Notes: generated by a model not told the origin, from the sequence alone. A DNA stretch of 64,000 nt from Actinobaculum sp. 313 (GCF_003073475.1 NZ_CP029033.1:1426001-1490000); one strand, 5' to 3'; positions 27,468-36,629 are shown, numbered from the stretch's first letter. Numbers and translations: made by a program.

Positions 27468-28547
27468 CTAGTCACGCCCCTTAATCTTGGAAATTGCTTC
27501 GTACAATCCGTTCAGGTAGACCGCACCCATCGCCCGGTCATACAACGGATATCCCGGTCGCCCGGTCTCACCCCAGACCATGCGGCCATGGTCGGGCCGG
27601 ACATACACATCCGGGCACGTGTCATGAATCGCCTCCATAATTGCTTCCATATCCAGCGAGCCGTCGGAGGAGAGATGCGCCGCCTCTTGGAAGTGTTTTT
27701 CGCCCAGATGCCGCACATTACGCACATGCGCAGCCGCTATGCGCCCGCGTTCACCGAATTCACGGAAGATGGTCGGCACATCATTGGATGGATTGGAGCC
27801 CAGCGACCCCGAACATACGCACAGTGAGTTCGCGGGCGAATCGACTAGACGGACAATCTTGTCGAGGTCGTCACGCGAGTTACATATGCGCGGGATTCCA
27901 AACAGTTCCCAGGCCGGATCGTCAGGGTGCACCGCCATACGGATCCCGACTTTTTCGCAGGTGGGAATGATTCCCTCCAGGAAGTAGCGATAGTTTTCAC
28001 GCAGGTCGTCGGCGGAAATACTCTCGTATTGGGCAAGTACCGATTCCAGCTGCGAGAGCCGCTCCGGCTCCCAGCCGGGCAATGTGAATCCCCCTGACCC
28101 GGCGGCAGTGCGGGCGACGATCTCCGCCGGCGTCATTCCTTCCACGTCGGCGTGGTTGTAATAGAGACAGGTGGAGCCGTCCTCGTTTTCGTGGTAGAGC
28201 TCGGTGCGCAGCCAGTCGAATACCGGCATGAAGTTGTAGATCACGACTCGAATGCCGTATTCAGCCAAGTTTTTCAGGGTCTGACAGTAATTCGCAATGT
28301 ACTGGTCGCGGGAAGGTTTGCCGAGTTTGATCTCTTCGTGCACATTAACCGATTCGATCACCTCGCACTCCAGGCCGGAGGCGTTGACCTGTGCAACCAG
28401 CTTTTGGATCGCCTCGCTCGCCCATACCTCTCCGGCTGCGTACTGGTTGAGCACGCCCATTATGCCGCTCATACCGGGAATCTGCCGGATGTACTGCAAT
28501 GGAATGGGATCATAGGCTTCGCCGTACCAGCGAAATGTCATTTTCAT
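27468..28547 (-). CDS. uxuA: Mannonate dehydratase
   Basis: UxuA removes water from D-mannonate to give 2-keto-3-deoxygluconate. The 359-residue protein begins MTFRWYG with the [11 protein letters not shown] signature, and contains the metal-binding and active-site regions [20 protein letters not shown]-like [15 protein letters not shown] and [13 protein letters not shown]. The length is close to the family norm. It lies 2 bp after uxuB. Confidence 0.93.
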   Translation of the reverse strand: MKMTFRWYGEAYDPIPLQYIRQIPGMSGIMGVLNQYAAGEVWASEAIQKLVAQVNASGLECEVIESVNVHEEIKLGKPSRDQYIANYCQTLKNLAEYGIRVVIYNFMPVFDWLRTELYHENEDGSTCLYYNHADVEGMTPAEIVARTAAGSGGFTLPGWEPERLSQLESVLAQYESISADDLRENYRYFLEGIIPTCEKVGIRMAVHPDDPAWELFGIPRICNSRDDLDKIVRLVDSPANSLCVCSGSLGSNPSNDVPTIFREFGERGRIAAAHVRNVRHLGEKHFQEAAHLSSDGSLDMEAIMEAIHDTCPDVYVRPDHGRMVWGETGRPGYPLYDRAMGAVYLNGLYEAISKIKGRD

Positions 28548-28549
28548 GA

Positions 28550-30163
28550 CTACTCACTCTCCTTATTGAGAACCTCAGCGAGAACAGCCCGGACTGCTCC
28601 CGGTCCGGCGATGAGTCGGCTGAAGTAGTTTTCGACTTTCGCCGCGAGCGGGGTTTCATACAGATCGACGGCGAAGATCTCCGCGTTTGCGAGGATGGGG
28701 TTGAGCGCCTCGTGCACATCAATGTGGTCGCCCAGTGCAATATGCGACACATGTGCTTGCAGCTCTTCCAGGAGCGGATCGGAAGAGGGCGTGAAGGGCG
28801 CGCCGTCGTCGGCAATCCCCATGAGGTAACGGCACCAAAGTGCGAATACCAGCGGAATGACTTCCAGTTGCTCCAGGCCAAGCCCACGCTCGAGGTATCG
28901 TTTGATCGTCTCACCGAAGCGGATAGGAAGCTTCTGGGACGTGTCCATGGCGATACGCGCCGGATCGTCAGGGAGATACCGGTTGGGAAAACGAACAGTT
29001 TCCACTTCTGTTAAGAAGTCCGCCGGGCTTACGATTCCCGGATCGACGACGACGGGCAGACCCTCGCTCCATCCCAGACGATGGACGAGTTCCGCCAGCA
29101 GCGGATCACGCATCTCCGCGTCAATCGTTGGAAAACGGAGTAGGCAGCCCGTCACTGCCAATGCCGTGTGCAAGGGATTGAGGCATGTGGTCACCTTCAT
29201 ATGCTCAAAGGCGTCGCATACCTCGCGACTGACCATTTGCACGCCGTATTCCTCGAAAGGTGGCCGCTGCGCCGCAAAATTGTCCTCGATAACAAGGTAC
29301 TGAGCCGACTCTGTATTCACGAAGCCGGCAACCGGAGTTTGGCCCGCGGTCACGAGTCCCATGTCGGAAAAGCCAAGCTCGGCAAGGTCATCGGCCACCG
29401 ACTGATTCGGCAGCGGTGTGATTTTGTCAATCACCGAGATGGGGAAAGCGACACGGCTGCCATCGCGTACCCAGGCCACGAACTCGGGCGATACTGCGCC
29501 TCGCTCCGCCCAGCCGCCGATAATGGTGAAAATGGCGTCCCGCAGCTTGTCGCCATTGTGGCTGAAGTTATCGCAGGACAGCAAGGTGATCGGCGGTCCC
29601 CCGGCCTCCCATCGGCGCAGCAAGAGGGTAGCGAGAAGCGCCATGGCATGCGACTGCTGCTGGTGAGGATCCGCAGTTATGGCGTGACGCGCAGCCGCGG
29701 CAAGATCGCCGGAAGAGTCACGCACTGCGTACCCCTTCTCCGTAATTGTGAGGGACACAAGAGTGACCTCCTCCCGCACCGCTACCTCCATCAAACGTTC
29801 GAAATCGGCTATCCGACTCGCGGCTAGTGCCTCGCCCATACCTGCAATCACATCGAGACTGCGCGTACCGTCGGGATTGAGGGTCACGCCGAGTGTCATC
29901 AGATCGTGCGGCGCCAATTGGAGATCTAATTTCGCAGCATCTCGCGGCACAACCGCCGTGATGGGCCATCGCTTCCCATCGGCAATCATGGAGTGTGCGA
30001 TCTTTGCAATGAAGACCCGGAAGATATTTCCGGGGCCAAGATGTACCCAGCGGGGTGTTTCCCTTCCGGATGCCTGCATCTGTGCAACGTCGAAGGTCGG
30101 CACGGAAATACCCGCCGTCGCATAATCTGTGCCTTGTTTCAGCCCAGCGATACTGAGTTCCAT
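28550..30163 (-). CDS. uxuB: Fructuronate reductase/mannitol dehydrogenase family
   Basis: The 537-residue long-chain polyol dehydrogenase interconverts D-fructuronate and D-mannonate with NAD(H). The nucleotide-binding region starts with [14 protein letters not shown] (about 38-51), the middle has [14 protein letters not shown], and the catalytic-lysine region typical of the family is seen in [14 protein letters not shown]. It is the first gene of the uxuB-uxuA-eda-kdgK unit and is divergent from the IclR regulator. Confidence 0.88.
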   Translation of the reverse strand: MELSIAGLKQGTDYATAGISVPTFDVAQMQASGRETPRWVHLGPGNIFRVFIAKIAHSMIADGKRWPITAVVPRDAAKLDLQLAPHDLMTLGVTLNPDGTRSLDVIAGMGEALAASRIADFERLMEVAVREEVTLVSLTITEKGYAVRDSSGDLAAAARHAITADPHQQQSHAMALLATLLLRRWEAGGPPITLLSCDNFSHNGDKLRDAIFTIIGGWAERGAVSPEFVAWVRDGSRVAFPISVIDKITPLPNQSVADDLAELGFSDMGLVTAGQTPVAGFVNTESAQYLVIEDNFAAQRPPFEEYGVQMVSREVCDAFEHMKVTTCLNPLHTALAVTGCLLRFPTIDAEMRDPLLAELVHRLGWSEGLPVVVDPGIVSPADFLTEVETVRFPNRYLPDDPARIAMDTSQKLPIRFGETIKRYLERGLGLEQLEVIPLVFALWCRYLMGIADDGAPFTPSSDPLLEELQAHVSHIALGDHIDVHEALNPILANAEIFAVDLYETPLAAKVENYFSRLIAGPGAVRAVLAEVLNKESE

Positions 30164-30189
30164 ACGGTCACCATTGAACCTGTCTACCT

Positions 30190-30212
30190 AGCGTTTACGA
30201 TAGCAAAACGCT
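30190..30212. promoter_or_regulatory. Inverted repeat upstream of uxuB, candidate regulator site
   Basis: AGCGTTT (30190-30196) and AAACGCT (30206-30212) are perfect 7-base arms around a 9-nt spacer, 27 bp before the uxuB start. It is a candidate operator for the divergent IclR-family regulator. The remaining 250 bases to the regulator start hold no gene. Confidence 0.45.
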
Positions 30213-30460
30213 CGTTTGTCTTTTCAATACAATCATCCACACTTCGCGGTAAAGGCGATACCTCAGCAGAGGCTTTGTGGGCCATCCCACAAAATTGCCG
30301 TGAGCCGTGCACGAGCCCCTATCGTGCCCACGGCGATACGGACCATTGGAACCATGAGGAGCGAACGCGATCACTCGGCCCGCCGGGGCCGCAGTAGCGC
30401 CGATTAGGGACGGAGCAGCCCGTGTACCCAGCTTGGATAATTTGTCATATTCACACACGG

Positions 30461-30466
30461 TAAAAT
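30461..30466 (+). promoter_or_regulatory. -10 box for leaderless iclR-family gene
   Basis: TAAAAT ends 7 nt before the ATG at 30474 and overlaps an earlier ATG at 30465, which argues for the later start. Confidence 0.55.
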
Positions 30467-30473
30467 GCCGTTC

Positions 30474-31268
30474 ATGGCAAGTACGAAACAGTTGGCGAGC
30501 GTTGCGCGAGCATTGACCATCCTTGAATACCTCGCCAGAGGAACCAACGATGGCATACCACTGACCACAATTGCCAAGGACCTGAAGATTAACAAGGCGA
30601 CAGCCCACTCCACTCTCGCAACGTTGCGCGAGCGGGAATGGGTGGAGCAGGTGCCATCCACCGGCCACTACCGGCTCGGCGAGGGAATTCGTCCCCTCGC
30701 CGAGTACCGTACCGCCCGGCAACGTATCGTCGACGATCTTCACCCATCACTTGTTGCCATCTCGCGCCGTTTCAATGAGCTCGTGCACCTGGGCGCACTG
30801 AAGGGCCAGCACATCGTCTATCTCGATAAGGTAGAACCCGACCGCGCCATCCGCGTCGTCTCAAAGATTGGCCGCGAGGCCAGCGCCGTACGCACGAGTC
30901 TCGGCCGAGCACTAATCGCCAGCCAACCACAACGCGAAGAGAGCCTGCCCTGGTACATGTCCGACCTAGACCTGCAGTCATCTTCGCCTGAACGCAAGAC
31001 CGATATTGAGCGAGCCGTTCGCGAGAACTTCCTCCGTTTCGACAACCTGGGATGGACAGAGGACATTGGCGAATTCGAAGACGGAATTGCCTGTGTCGCA
31101 ATCCCGATAACGATCAACGGCAGCACGGATATTGCCATCTCCATTTCCACCCCGATCGAACGCATGAGTGAGAAACAGCGCCCGCTCTTCGCCCGTGGAA
31201 TGGCGGAGGAGATCGCAAAACTACCGACTTCGGCCGCTGTCAGTGTCCCCGCCGCTCTCATCGTGTAG
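30474..31268 (+). CDS. IclR family transcriptional regulator of the uronate cluster
   Basis: The 264-residue protein has the N-terminal winged helix of IclR regulators (ASVARALTILEYLARG, about 8-23, then IPLTTIAKDLKINKATAHSTLATL) and the C-terminal GAF-like ligand domain (VHLGALKGQHIVYLDKVE onward; GRALIA; GIACVAIPI). IclR members near uxu and kdg genes usually sense KDG or a uronate and repress the operon. It is divergent from uxuB. The start is set by the TAAAAT box 7 nt upstream. Confidence 0.88.
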   Translation: MASTKQLASVARALTILEYLARGTNDGIPLTTIAKDLKINKATAHSTLATLREREWVEQVPSTGHYRLGEGIRPLAEYRTARQRIVDDLHPSLVAISRRFNELVHLGALKGQHIVYLDKVEPDRAIRVVSKIGREASAVRTSLGRALIASQPQREESLPWYMSDLDLQSSSPERKTDIERAVRENFLRFDNLGWTEDIGEFEDGIACVAIPITINGSTDIAISISTPIERMSEKQRPLFARGMAEEIAKLPTSAAVSVPAALIV

Positions 31269-31301
31269 AAACAAGCGATTGCCGTCCTTGCGTTGAGCGA
31301 C

Positions 31302-31307
31302 TACGGT
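31302..31307 (+). promoter_or_regulatory. -10 box for leaderless PEBP gene
   Basis: TACGGT ends 6 nt before the ATG at 31314. A TTGCCG sequence 17 bp further upstream could be the -35 box. Confidence 0.5.
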
Positions 31308-31313
31308 AAAGAC

Positions 31314-31844
31314 ATGGATCTTTCACGACCAATGGCGCCCGATCCCTATGAGATTCTTCCCGCCTTCCCTGCCTTCACTCTCGCAAGTGCGGATCTTGAA
31401 GATGGTGCACCTATGCCACCGTTGTATGCCGGTGTGGGAGACAACATTTCGCCACAGTTGAGCTGGTCAGGATTCCCTGCTCACACTCGCGGCTTCACCC
31501 TCAATTGCTTCGATCCGGATGCTCCGACACCCGCCGGATATTGGCACTGGACTGTCATTGATCTCGATGCCGAGACAACCTCGTTGCGACGCGGGGCGGG
31601 TACCTCCGATCTGGCTTTGCCCGGCGATGCCCATCACGTGCGCAACGACAGCAACACGCTCTCATACACGGGTGCCGCTCCGCCGCCCGGTGATCGTCCA
31701 CACCGCTACATCTTCGCCGTCCACGCGCTAGATGTGCCAAGCCTGGGACTCAACCCGCAGGAAGCCACCGCGACGGCCGTTGCCTTCCAGACACTCTTCC
31801 ACACCATCGCGCGAGCGCGCCTTACCGTAACCTTCCAACGCTAA
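31314..31844 (+). CDS. PEBP (YbhB/YbcL) family protein
   Basis: The 176-residue protein belongs to the phosphatidylethanolamine-binding protein group: it has NISPQLSWSGFP (about 43-54), the FDPDAPTPAGYWHW motif (about 64-77) and the GAAPPPGDRPHRYIF loop that forms the anion-binding site. Bacterial members may act as small ligand-binding or kinase-modulating proteins, but no clear role is set. The ATG at 31314 is preferred by the -10 spacing; an in-frame TTG lies upstream. Confidence 0.85.
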   Translation: MDLSRPMAPDPYEILPAFPAFTLASADLEDGAPMPPLYAGVGDNISPQLSWSGFPAHTRGFTLNCFDPDAPTPAGYWHWTVIDLDAETTSLRRGAGTSDLALPGDAHHVRNDSNTLSYTGAAPPPGDRPHRYIFAVHALDVPSLGLNPQEATATAVAFQTLFHTIARARLTVTFQR

Positions 31845-31953
31845 ACGGGCTCAGGTACGCCGCCCCAACGGGGCGATACGCGACTTCGGCGTGCAGGCGC
31901 TTAGCCGCACTTCCAACACTAGCTTCAATCAGCTCGGAACGTGGGCCAGCATA

Positions 31954-32019
31954 CCCGTGCCTTGCCTGTACACCTAGAGGATGAAGCCCGTGCCTTGCCT
32001 GGGCGCCTAGAGGATGAAT
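31954..32019. repeat. Two tandem copies of a 33-bp unit
   Basis: The copies span 31954-31986 and 31987-32019, both beginning CCCGTGCCTTGCCTG and sharing CTAGAGGATGAA; they differ mainly at four bases near the middle and at the last base. Read on the minus strand, the unit encodes an 11-residue HPLGxQARHGx repeat, but no gene is otherwise supported there. Confidence 0.8.
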
Positions 32020-32102
32020 ATGCGGCACTCTCTGCCCGAGGATTCCCGTTTCGCCAGCACGGCTTCTCGCGCGCCGCATACCGTCAGCTGCCTTGACGCC
32101 GT

Positions 32103-32108
32103 TAAGCT
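32103..32108 (+). promoter_or_regulatory. -10 box for leaderless trmL-like gene
   Basis: TAAGCT abuts an ATG at 32109 but is 6 nt before the in-frame GTG at 32115, which is the more likely leaderless start. Confidence 0.5.
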
Positions 32109-32114
32109 ATGGGC

Positions 32115-32588
32115 GTGTTTCATATCGTCTTCTACGAACCCCGAATCCCCGGAAATACTGGCGCCGCGATCCGACTTGCCGCTTGCACCGGTTCCACTCT
32201 TCACCTCATTGAGCCGCTTGGTTTTGACTTCTCTGACACGCATCTGAAACGGGCCGGTCTCGACTACCACGATCTCGCCAATGTTCATATTCATCGAGAC
32301 TTCGATGCATTTCTCGGCACCGTTGTACCCGCGCGTGTCTTTGCCTTCACCGGCCACACCAGCAACAACTTCGCCGCGGCGTCCTACCAGCCGGGTGATG
32401 CGCTCCTATTCGGCCCTGAACCAAGCGGACTGCCCGCGCGGATCATCAGCCATCCCACGATAACGCAGGCGGTGCGAATTCCCATGTTGCCCGGTCTTCG
32501 TTCGCTCAACCTGACAAACTCCGCATCGATAGCTGTATACGAGGCATGGAAGCAAAACGGCTACGCGGGCGCATCCGATTTCTCTTGA
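32115..32588 (+). CDS. trmL: tRNA (cytidine/uridine-2'-O-)-methyltransferase, TrmL-like SPOUT
   Basis: The protein (157 residues from the GTG) is a minimal SPOUT methyltransferase that modifies the wobble ribose of leucine tRNAs. It shows HIVFYEPRIPGNTGAAIRL at the start, then DALLFGPEPSGLPARI (about 96-111) and IPMLPGLRSLNLTNSASIAVYEA (about 126-148), the three SPOUT motifs that form the knotted SAM site. Nothing is fused to it. The family length is about 155, which supports this start. Confidence 0.88.
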   Translation: MFHIVFYEPRIPGNTGAAIRLAACTGSTLHLIEPLGFDFSDTHLKRAGLDYHDLANVHIHRDFDAFLGTVVPARVFAFTGHTSNNFAAASYQPGDALLFGPEPSGLPARIISHPTITQAVRIPMLPGLRSLNLTNSASIAVYEAWKQNGYAGASDFS

Positions 32589-32665
32589 TACGATGCCGAG
32601 CTCGCACCCGAAGTTCACCGCGCGCCGGTGGCCTCCGCTGGCATATGCCACACAGCGGCGCGCTT

Positions 32666-32962
32666 CTAGAACCAGGAGGTTCCAGATCCACCCTCGTACG
32701 CCTCTGCAACCGGCCCCAGCAACTCGTCAACCGGTATCTCAAGCGCTTCCGCCAGACGCAGCAGAGTAAAGAACCGCGGGTTAGCCGCCTTATTCGAATG
32801 CCGATCAGAACGCGCCGCCTCCATAAGCTGATAGTGCCCGCGGTCTATACCTGCGCGCAACGCAACTTCCTCTTGTGATAGTCCGAGTTCCCGCCGACGG
32901 CGCCGCAAAGCTTCCGCCAGCACCGACGCGAAATACCTTTCAAGAGGGGAGGACTCAGCCAT
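32666..32962 (-). CDS. XRE-type helix-turn-helix regulator
   Basis: The 98-residue protein has a single Cro/C1 HTH domain (about 13-72), with LGLSQEEVALRAGIDRGHYQLME and a second-helix stretch AANPRFFTLLRLAEALEIPVDELL. A short tail rich in G, S and W follows. It stands alone between two SpoU methyltransferase genes. Palindromes packed just upstream suggest autoregulation. Confidence 0.8.
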   Translation of the reverse strand: MAESSPLERYFASVLAEALRRRRRELGLSQEEVALRAGIDRGHYQLMEAARSDRHSNKAANPRFFTLLRLAEALEIPVDELLGPVAEAYEGGSGTSWF

Positions 32963-32975
32963 ACCCCTAGCTTCA

Positions 32976-33012
32976 GAGGGTAAACCCCTCTATGACGACG
33001 GGGTATACCCCG
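32976..33012. promoter_or_regulatory. Operator-like palindromes before the XRE gene
   Basis: CGGGGTATACCCCG (32999-33012) is a perfect 14-bp palindrome, and GAGGG-TAAAC-CCCTC (32976-32990) is a second inverted repeat. A further half site (ATACCCCT) overlaps the start codon at 32960-32968. The shared core is GGGTAWACCCC. Confidence 0.6.
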
Positions 33013-33041
33013 CTGACCAGCACTTTTTCATTCTCCGCACC

Positions 33042-33902
33042 TCACGCCGACCGGCGATAGCGCAGTTCCCAACAGGCAACGGCACTGGCAGCAGCCACGT
33101 TGAGCGAGTCGACGTCTCCTGCCATGGGAATAGTCACGCGGTAGTCGGCATGCCCTATTGTCGACTTGCGTAGGCCTGCACCTTCGGTTCCTAGAATCAG
33201 CGCCAGGCGAGAATCGGCCCCCGAGCAACGGGGAAGCGCAGCGAAGTCATCCAACGGCACGGCATCCTCATCCAGCGCCAGCGCCGCGGTAACAAAGCCG
33301 ACCTCGTGCAGCCGCGCCATGGAATGCGGCCAGTCCGCAATTCGTGTCCACGGGACTTGAAACACCGTCCCCATCGACACTCGCACCGATCTCCGGTAGA
33401 GGGGGTCGGCGCAATCGTTCGTCACAAGCACCGAATCCACACCGAGCGCGGCCGCAGAGCGGAAGATCGCTCCGACGTTCGTGTGATCGACGAGGCCTTC
33501 CAAAACGACAATGCGATGTGCGCCGTCGTCGCCAACACGCCGCAGGAGCTGCAATGGATCTTCCAGCGGCGGTCGATTCATACAGGCCAGCGCGCCTCGA
33601 TGGAGGTGAAAACCGACTATCTGCTCCAGCTCGTGTTCTTCCGCCACAAAAATCGGGGTCGCACCGCCGTCGGGCGCACCCGTGGCCTTCTCAATAGCCG
33701 GAATCAGGTCGGGAAGCCACCGCGTTGCGGTGAGAAAGGAACGCGGCACATGACCAGCGGCAATGGCGCGGACAATCACCTTGGTGGACTCGGCGACATA
33801 TAGACCATGCGCCGTCTCCAAGCGGCGTCGTAGAGCCACATCGGTTAAACCGGTGTAGTCGACCAGTCGTTCATCATTCAGATCACGAACGCTTACAAGC
33901 AC
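33042..33902 (-). CDS. SpoU/TrmH family RNA 2'-O-methyltransferase
   Basis: The 286-residue protein has an N-terminal L30e-like RNA-binding part and a C-terminal SPOUT domain with VVLEGLVDHTNVGAIFRSAAALG (about 130-152), LALILGTEGAGL (about 230-241) and the IPMAGDVDSLNVAAASAV knot motif (about 255-272). The substrate (rRNA or tRNA) cannot be told. I start at the GTG at 33900-33902, giving MLVSVRDLNDERL, because CAGGCT lies 6 nt upstream; the frame is open to a GTG at 33947. Confidence 0.85.
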   Translation of the reverse strand: MLVSVRDLNDERLVDYTGLTDVALRRRLETAHGLYVAESTKVIVRAIAAGHVPRSFLTATRWLPDLIPAIEKATGAPDGGATPIFVAEEHELEQIVGFHLHRGALACMNRPPLEDPLQLLRRVGDDGAHRIVVLEGLVDHTNVGAIFRSAAALGVDSVLVTNDCADPLYRRSVRVSMGTVFQVPWTRIADWPHSMARLHEVGFVTAALALDEDAVPLDDFAALPRCSGADSRLALILGTEGAGLRKSTIGHADYRVTIPMAGDVDSLNVAAASAVACWELRYRRSA

Positions 33903-34031
33903 GCACTCAGCCTGCCACGCTCCGTTCAGCCGCTCAAATGTGCACACGTGTGCTTGAAACGCACACAGTCGCGTCGTCGCCCAGAAGGGGCCGGAACGAA
34001 TGACATCGCTCCGGCCCCATGGCGTGTACGT

Positions 34032-35252
34032 CTACCGCTGCAGCGGGTTTCCTCCGCCGAGCGGATCGTTCGGATCGAACGGCGGTATCGGAGGCTCCGG
34101 GGCATCCGGGCCGCTCGGCAAGTTCGGACGTTGTCCGGCTTCGGAAGCAGGATTGAACGGCTCACCGGCGGCAATAACCGACGCATCAGCCTCGTCCGCA
34201 GCCTTGCTCACCGCGCCCTTCGCATCTGCCAACGCTTCATCGATATCGGGCAGAGCAGTCTCTGCCAGCGACTCCGCAATATCGGCAGCGCCTTCAGCGT
34301 CAACATGACCAGGTCCCTCGCCATCGGCGTCACCGCCGAAGCCACGGGACACTGCCTGCAGCGCCGCCGTAAGCTCTGTCGGAAGGATCCACAACTTCGA
34401 GGAACTCGAGTTTGCGATCTGCGGCAGAGTCTTCAGGTACTCGTAGGAGAGCAACTTGGAATCCACATTGCCACGGTGAATAGCCTCGAAGACCTGCAAA
34501 ATAGCCTTCGATTCACCTTGCGCCCGCAGGATGGTGGACTGCGCCTGACCTTCTGCCCGCAAAACGGCCGACTGTTTCTCACCCTCAGCGGTAACAATCT
34601 GCGACTGCTTCTCACCCTCGGCTCGGAGAATAGCGGATTGCTTCTCACCCTCGGCCGTCAGAATCGCAGCGCGCTTGTCACGCTCGGCCTTCATCTGCTG
34701 TTCCATCGCTCCCTGCACGGTCGGCGGCGGATCAATAGCCTTCAACTCAACACGTGACACCCGGATTCCCCACCGTCCGGTGGCTTCGTCCAGCACGCCA
34801 CGAAGCTGTCCATTGATCTGATCCCGTCCGGTGAGTGCCTGCTCCATGTCCATGGTGCCGATGATGTTACGGAGAGTGGTCACGGCCAGCTGTTCAATAG
34901 CCGTCATTGGATCGGCGATCTCGTAAGTCGCGGCCTCCGGAACCGTCACCTGATAGTAAATAACCGTGTCGATCGACACATTGATATTGTCAGACGTGAT
35001 CACCGGCTGCGGTGGGAAAGGCACCACTTGCTCACGCATATCAATGCGCTGGCGAGCCGAATCAAGGAACGGCACCAGGAAGTGCAGGCCAGGCTGCAAC
35101 GTCTTGTGGTACCGGCCAAGCCTCTCAACGATTACCGTATAGCCCTGATGCACCATAAGCACCGCGCGGAATGCGGCGATCACGACGAGGACGAGTAGCA
35201 GAATCAAAACCAAAAGGAAGAAACTTCCCGCCGGGTTCTCGCTGAAATTCAT
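34032..35252 (-). CDS. SPFH/band 7 (paraslipin-like) membrane protein
   Basis: The 406-residue protein has one N-terminal membrane segment (about 10-33), a band 7 domain starting VERLGRYHKTLQPGLHF, and a helical stretch with four near-identical units (AEGEKQSAIL, AEGEKQSQIV, AEGEKQSAVL, AEGQAQSTIL; about 200-240). An acidic Ala/Asp/Pro-rich tail (about 305-406) is longer than usual and looks disordered. Such proteins form ring scaffolds at the membrane and often pair with NfeD proteins; here the NfeD gene is 9 bp upstream. Confidence 0.87.
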   Translation of the reverse strand: MNFSENPAGSFFLLVLILLLVLVVIAAFRAVLMVHQGYTVIVERLGRYHKTLQPGLHFLVPFLDSARQRIDMREQVVPFPPQPVITSDNINVSIDTVIYYQVTVPEAATYEIADPMTAIEQLAVTTLRNIIGTMDMEQALTGRDQINGQLRGVLDEATGRWGIRVSRVELKAIDPPPTVQGAMEQQMKAERDKRAAILTAEGEKQSAILRAEGEKQSQIVTAEGEKQSAVLRAEGQAQSTILRAQGESKAILQVFEAIHRGNVDSKLLSYEYLKTLPQIANSSSSKLWILPTELTAALQAVSRGFGGDADGEGPGHVDAEGAADIAESLAETALPDIDEALADAKGAVSKAADEADASVIAAGEPFNPASEAGQRPNLPSGPDAPEPPIPPFDPNDPLGGGNPLQR

Positions 35253-35261
35253 GTAACTCCT

Positions 35262-35732
35262 TTACCTAGTCTCGTTGTTCTCCGGTGTCGGCCGCCCGCT
35301 TCCCGTTGCGTCCGCATGTGTGGCCACAACCGCGACGACGCCATCGATTGCCAAGACGACGACATCCGTGCCCCGTTCAATCCGTTCGCCGTTGGTGCGT
35401 GCAGACCAGACGTCACCGCCGATCTTCACACGACCCGCGCGTTCGTCCACATCCGTCACCGTATGCGCTGACCTCCCGACTTGCGCGTATACATTCCCCG
35501 CTGCTGCGCCCCGCGGATTAATGTGCCGCTTTGCCCAAGGACGTGCGAAGAAGACCAACAGGGCCGCCACTACGGAGAACATGATGATCTGCCATACCAG
35601 CTCACCGGTGAAGGCAGCGAGAATCGCTGTGGCAAGGGCCGCTCCGCCAAACATGAGGAAGGTGAAGTCGACCGTGAATGTCTCGATGATGACGCATGCG
35701 AGAGCGATAATGCCCCAAATTTCCCAACTCAT
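35262..35732 (-). CDS. NfeD-like membrane protein
   Basis: The 156-residue protein has about three membrane segments in the first 75 residues, then an OB-fold-like beta domain (NVYAQVGRSAHTVTDVDERAGRVKIGGDVWSAR, with the typical GxVKIGGxxWSA pattern). It is the small partner of SPFH proteins in a membrane microdomain or quality-control role. The ATG at 35730-35732 follows AAGGGAG; it precedes the SPFH gene by 9 bp. Confidence 0.85.
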   Translation of the reverse strand: MSWEIWGIIALACVIIETFTVDFTFLMFGGAALATAILAAFTGELVWQIIMFSVVAALLVFFARPWAKRHINPRGAAAGNVYAQVGRSAHTVTDVDERAGRVKIGGDVWSARTNGERIERGTDVVVLAIDGVVAVVATHADATGSGRPTPENNETR

Positions 35733-35843
35733 GGGTACTCCCTTCTCGAGTGGCACTGTCAATCGGACCCAGTCTAACCGCCTTCGGTGACAACAGCAGC
35801 CCCAGGCCCTGGGGAGTAATCCCCAAGAGAACTCACTGCGTGA

Positions 35844-36629
35844 CTACACGTTTGCCCGGGCGCTGAAACGACCGCCGTCACGCGCAACAGTCAGCGGTAT
35901 TCCAAACAGCGCACTCAGGTTAGCGGAGGTTAAGATCTCTTCGATAGGCCCGGCTGCGAAAAGACGACCATCTGCTAACAGCATGACATGCGTGAAACCC
36001 TGTGGAATATCCTCCACATGATGGGTGACGAGCACCGTGGCGGGAGAAAAAGGATCTCCTGCCAACGCTGTCAGTGTTAGCAGCAGCGACTCACGTCCAC
36101 CCAGGTCCAGCCCGGATGCAGGTTCATCAAGTACTAGGACTTCCGGGTTGGGCATGAGTGCGCGCGCAATGCCGACTCGTTTCCGCTCCCCCGATGACAA
36201 CGTGGCGAAACTGCGATCCGCCAGCGCGGCTACGCCGAGTTCGCCTAGCAACTTTTCGGCGCGCCGCGTGTCCTCCTCATCGTACTGTTCCCGCCACCGT
36301 GCCAGATTCCCATAAGCAGCGGTTTGCACTACATCCAGCACCTTCTCTCCCGGAGGAATGCGCTGGTCCAGGGCGGCGGATGTCAGTCCCACCAGTGGAC
36401 GTAGTTCACGCAGATCAACGCCTCCCAAACGCTCCCCGATAATCGCAACCTGGCCCCGCGTGGGATGCATCCGCCCGGAAATGAGTTGGACAACGGTTGT
36501 CTTTCCCGCACCGTTAGGGCCGAGGATCACCCAGTGCTCTCCCGCATTCACATCCCAGGTCAAACCGTCAACAATATTCCGGCCGCCACGGCGCACCGCA
36601 ACGTCACGTAATGTGAGAACGTCCCCCAT
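35844..36629 (-). CDS. ABC transporter ATPase (single domain)
   Basis: The 261-residue ATPase has Walker A GPNGAGKTT (about 38-46), the ABC signature LSSGERKRVGIARAL (about 143-157) and Walker B EVLVLDEPASGLD. No permease gene is adjacent, so the partner is unknown; similar actinobacterial proteins stand alone and may serve another transporter. A TAGGCT box 7 nt before the ATG points to a leaderless transcript. Confidence 0.87.
   Translation of the reverse strand: MGDVLTLRDVAVRRGGRNIVDGLTWDVNAGEHWVILGPNGAGKTTVVQLISGRMHPTRGQVAIIGERLGGVDLRELRPLVGLTSAALDQRIPPGEKVLDVVQTAAYGNLARWREQYDEEDTRRAEKLLGELGVAALADRSFATLSSGERKRVGIARALMPNPEVLVLDEPASGLDLGGRESLLLTLTALAGDPFSPATVLVTHHVEDIPQGFTHVMLLADGRLFAAGPIEEILTSANLSALFGIPLTVARDGGRFSARANV

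Noticed and set aside
31954-32019. Miniature CRISPR-like array
   Set aside because: Only two adjacent copies with no spacer between them; not a CRISPR layout.
31822-32079. Minus-strand gene encoding the HPLG repeats
   Set aside because: No ribosome binding site or recognisable protein text surrounds the repeat; kept only as a repeat.
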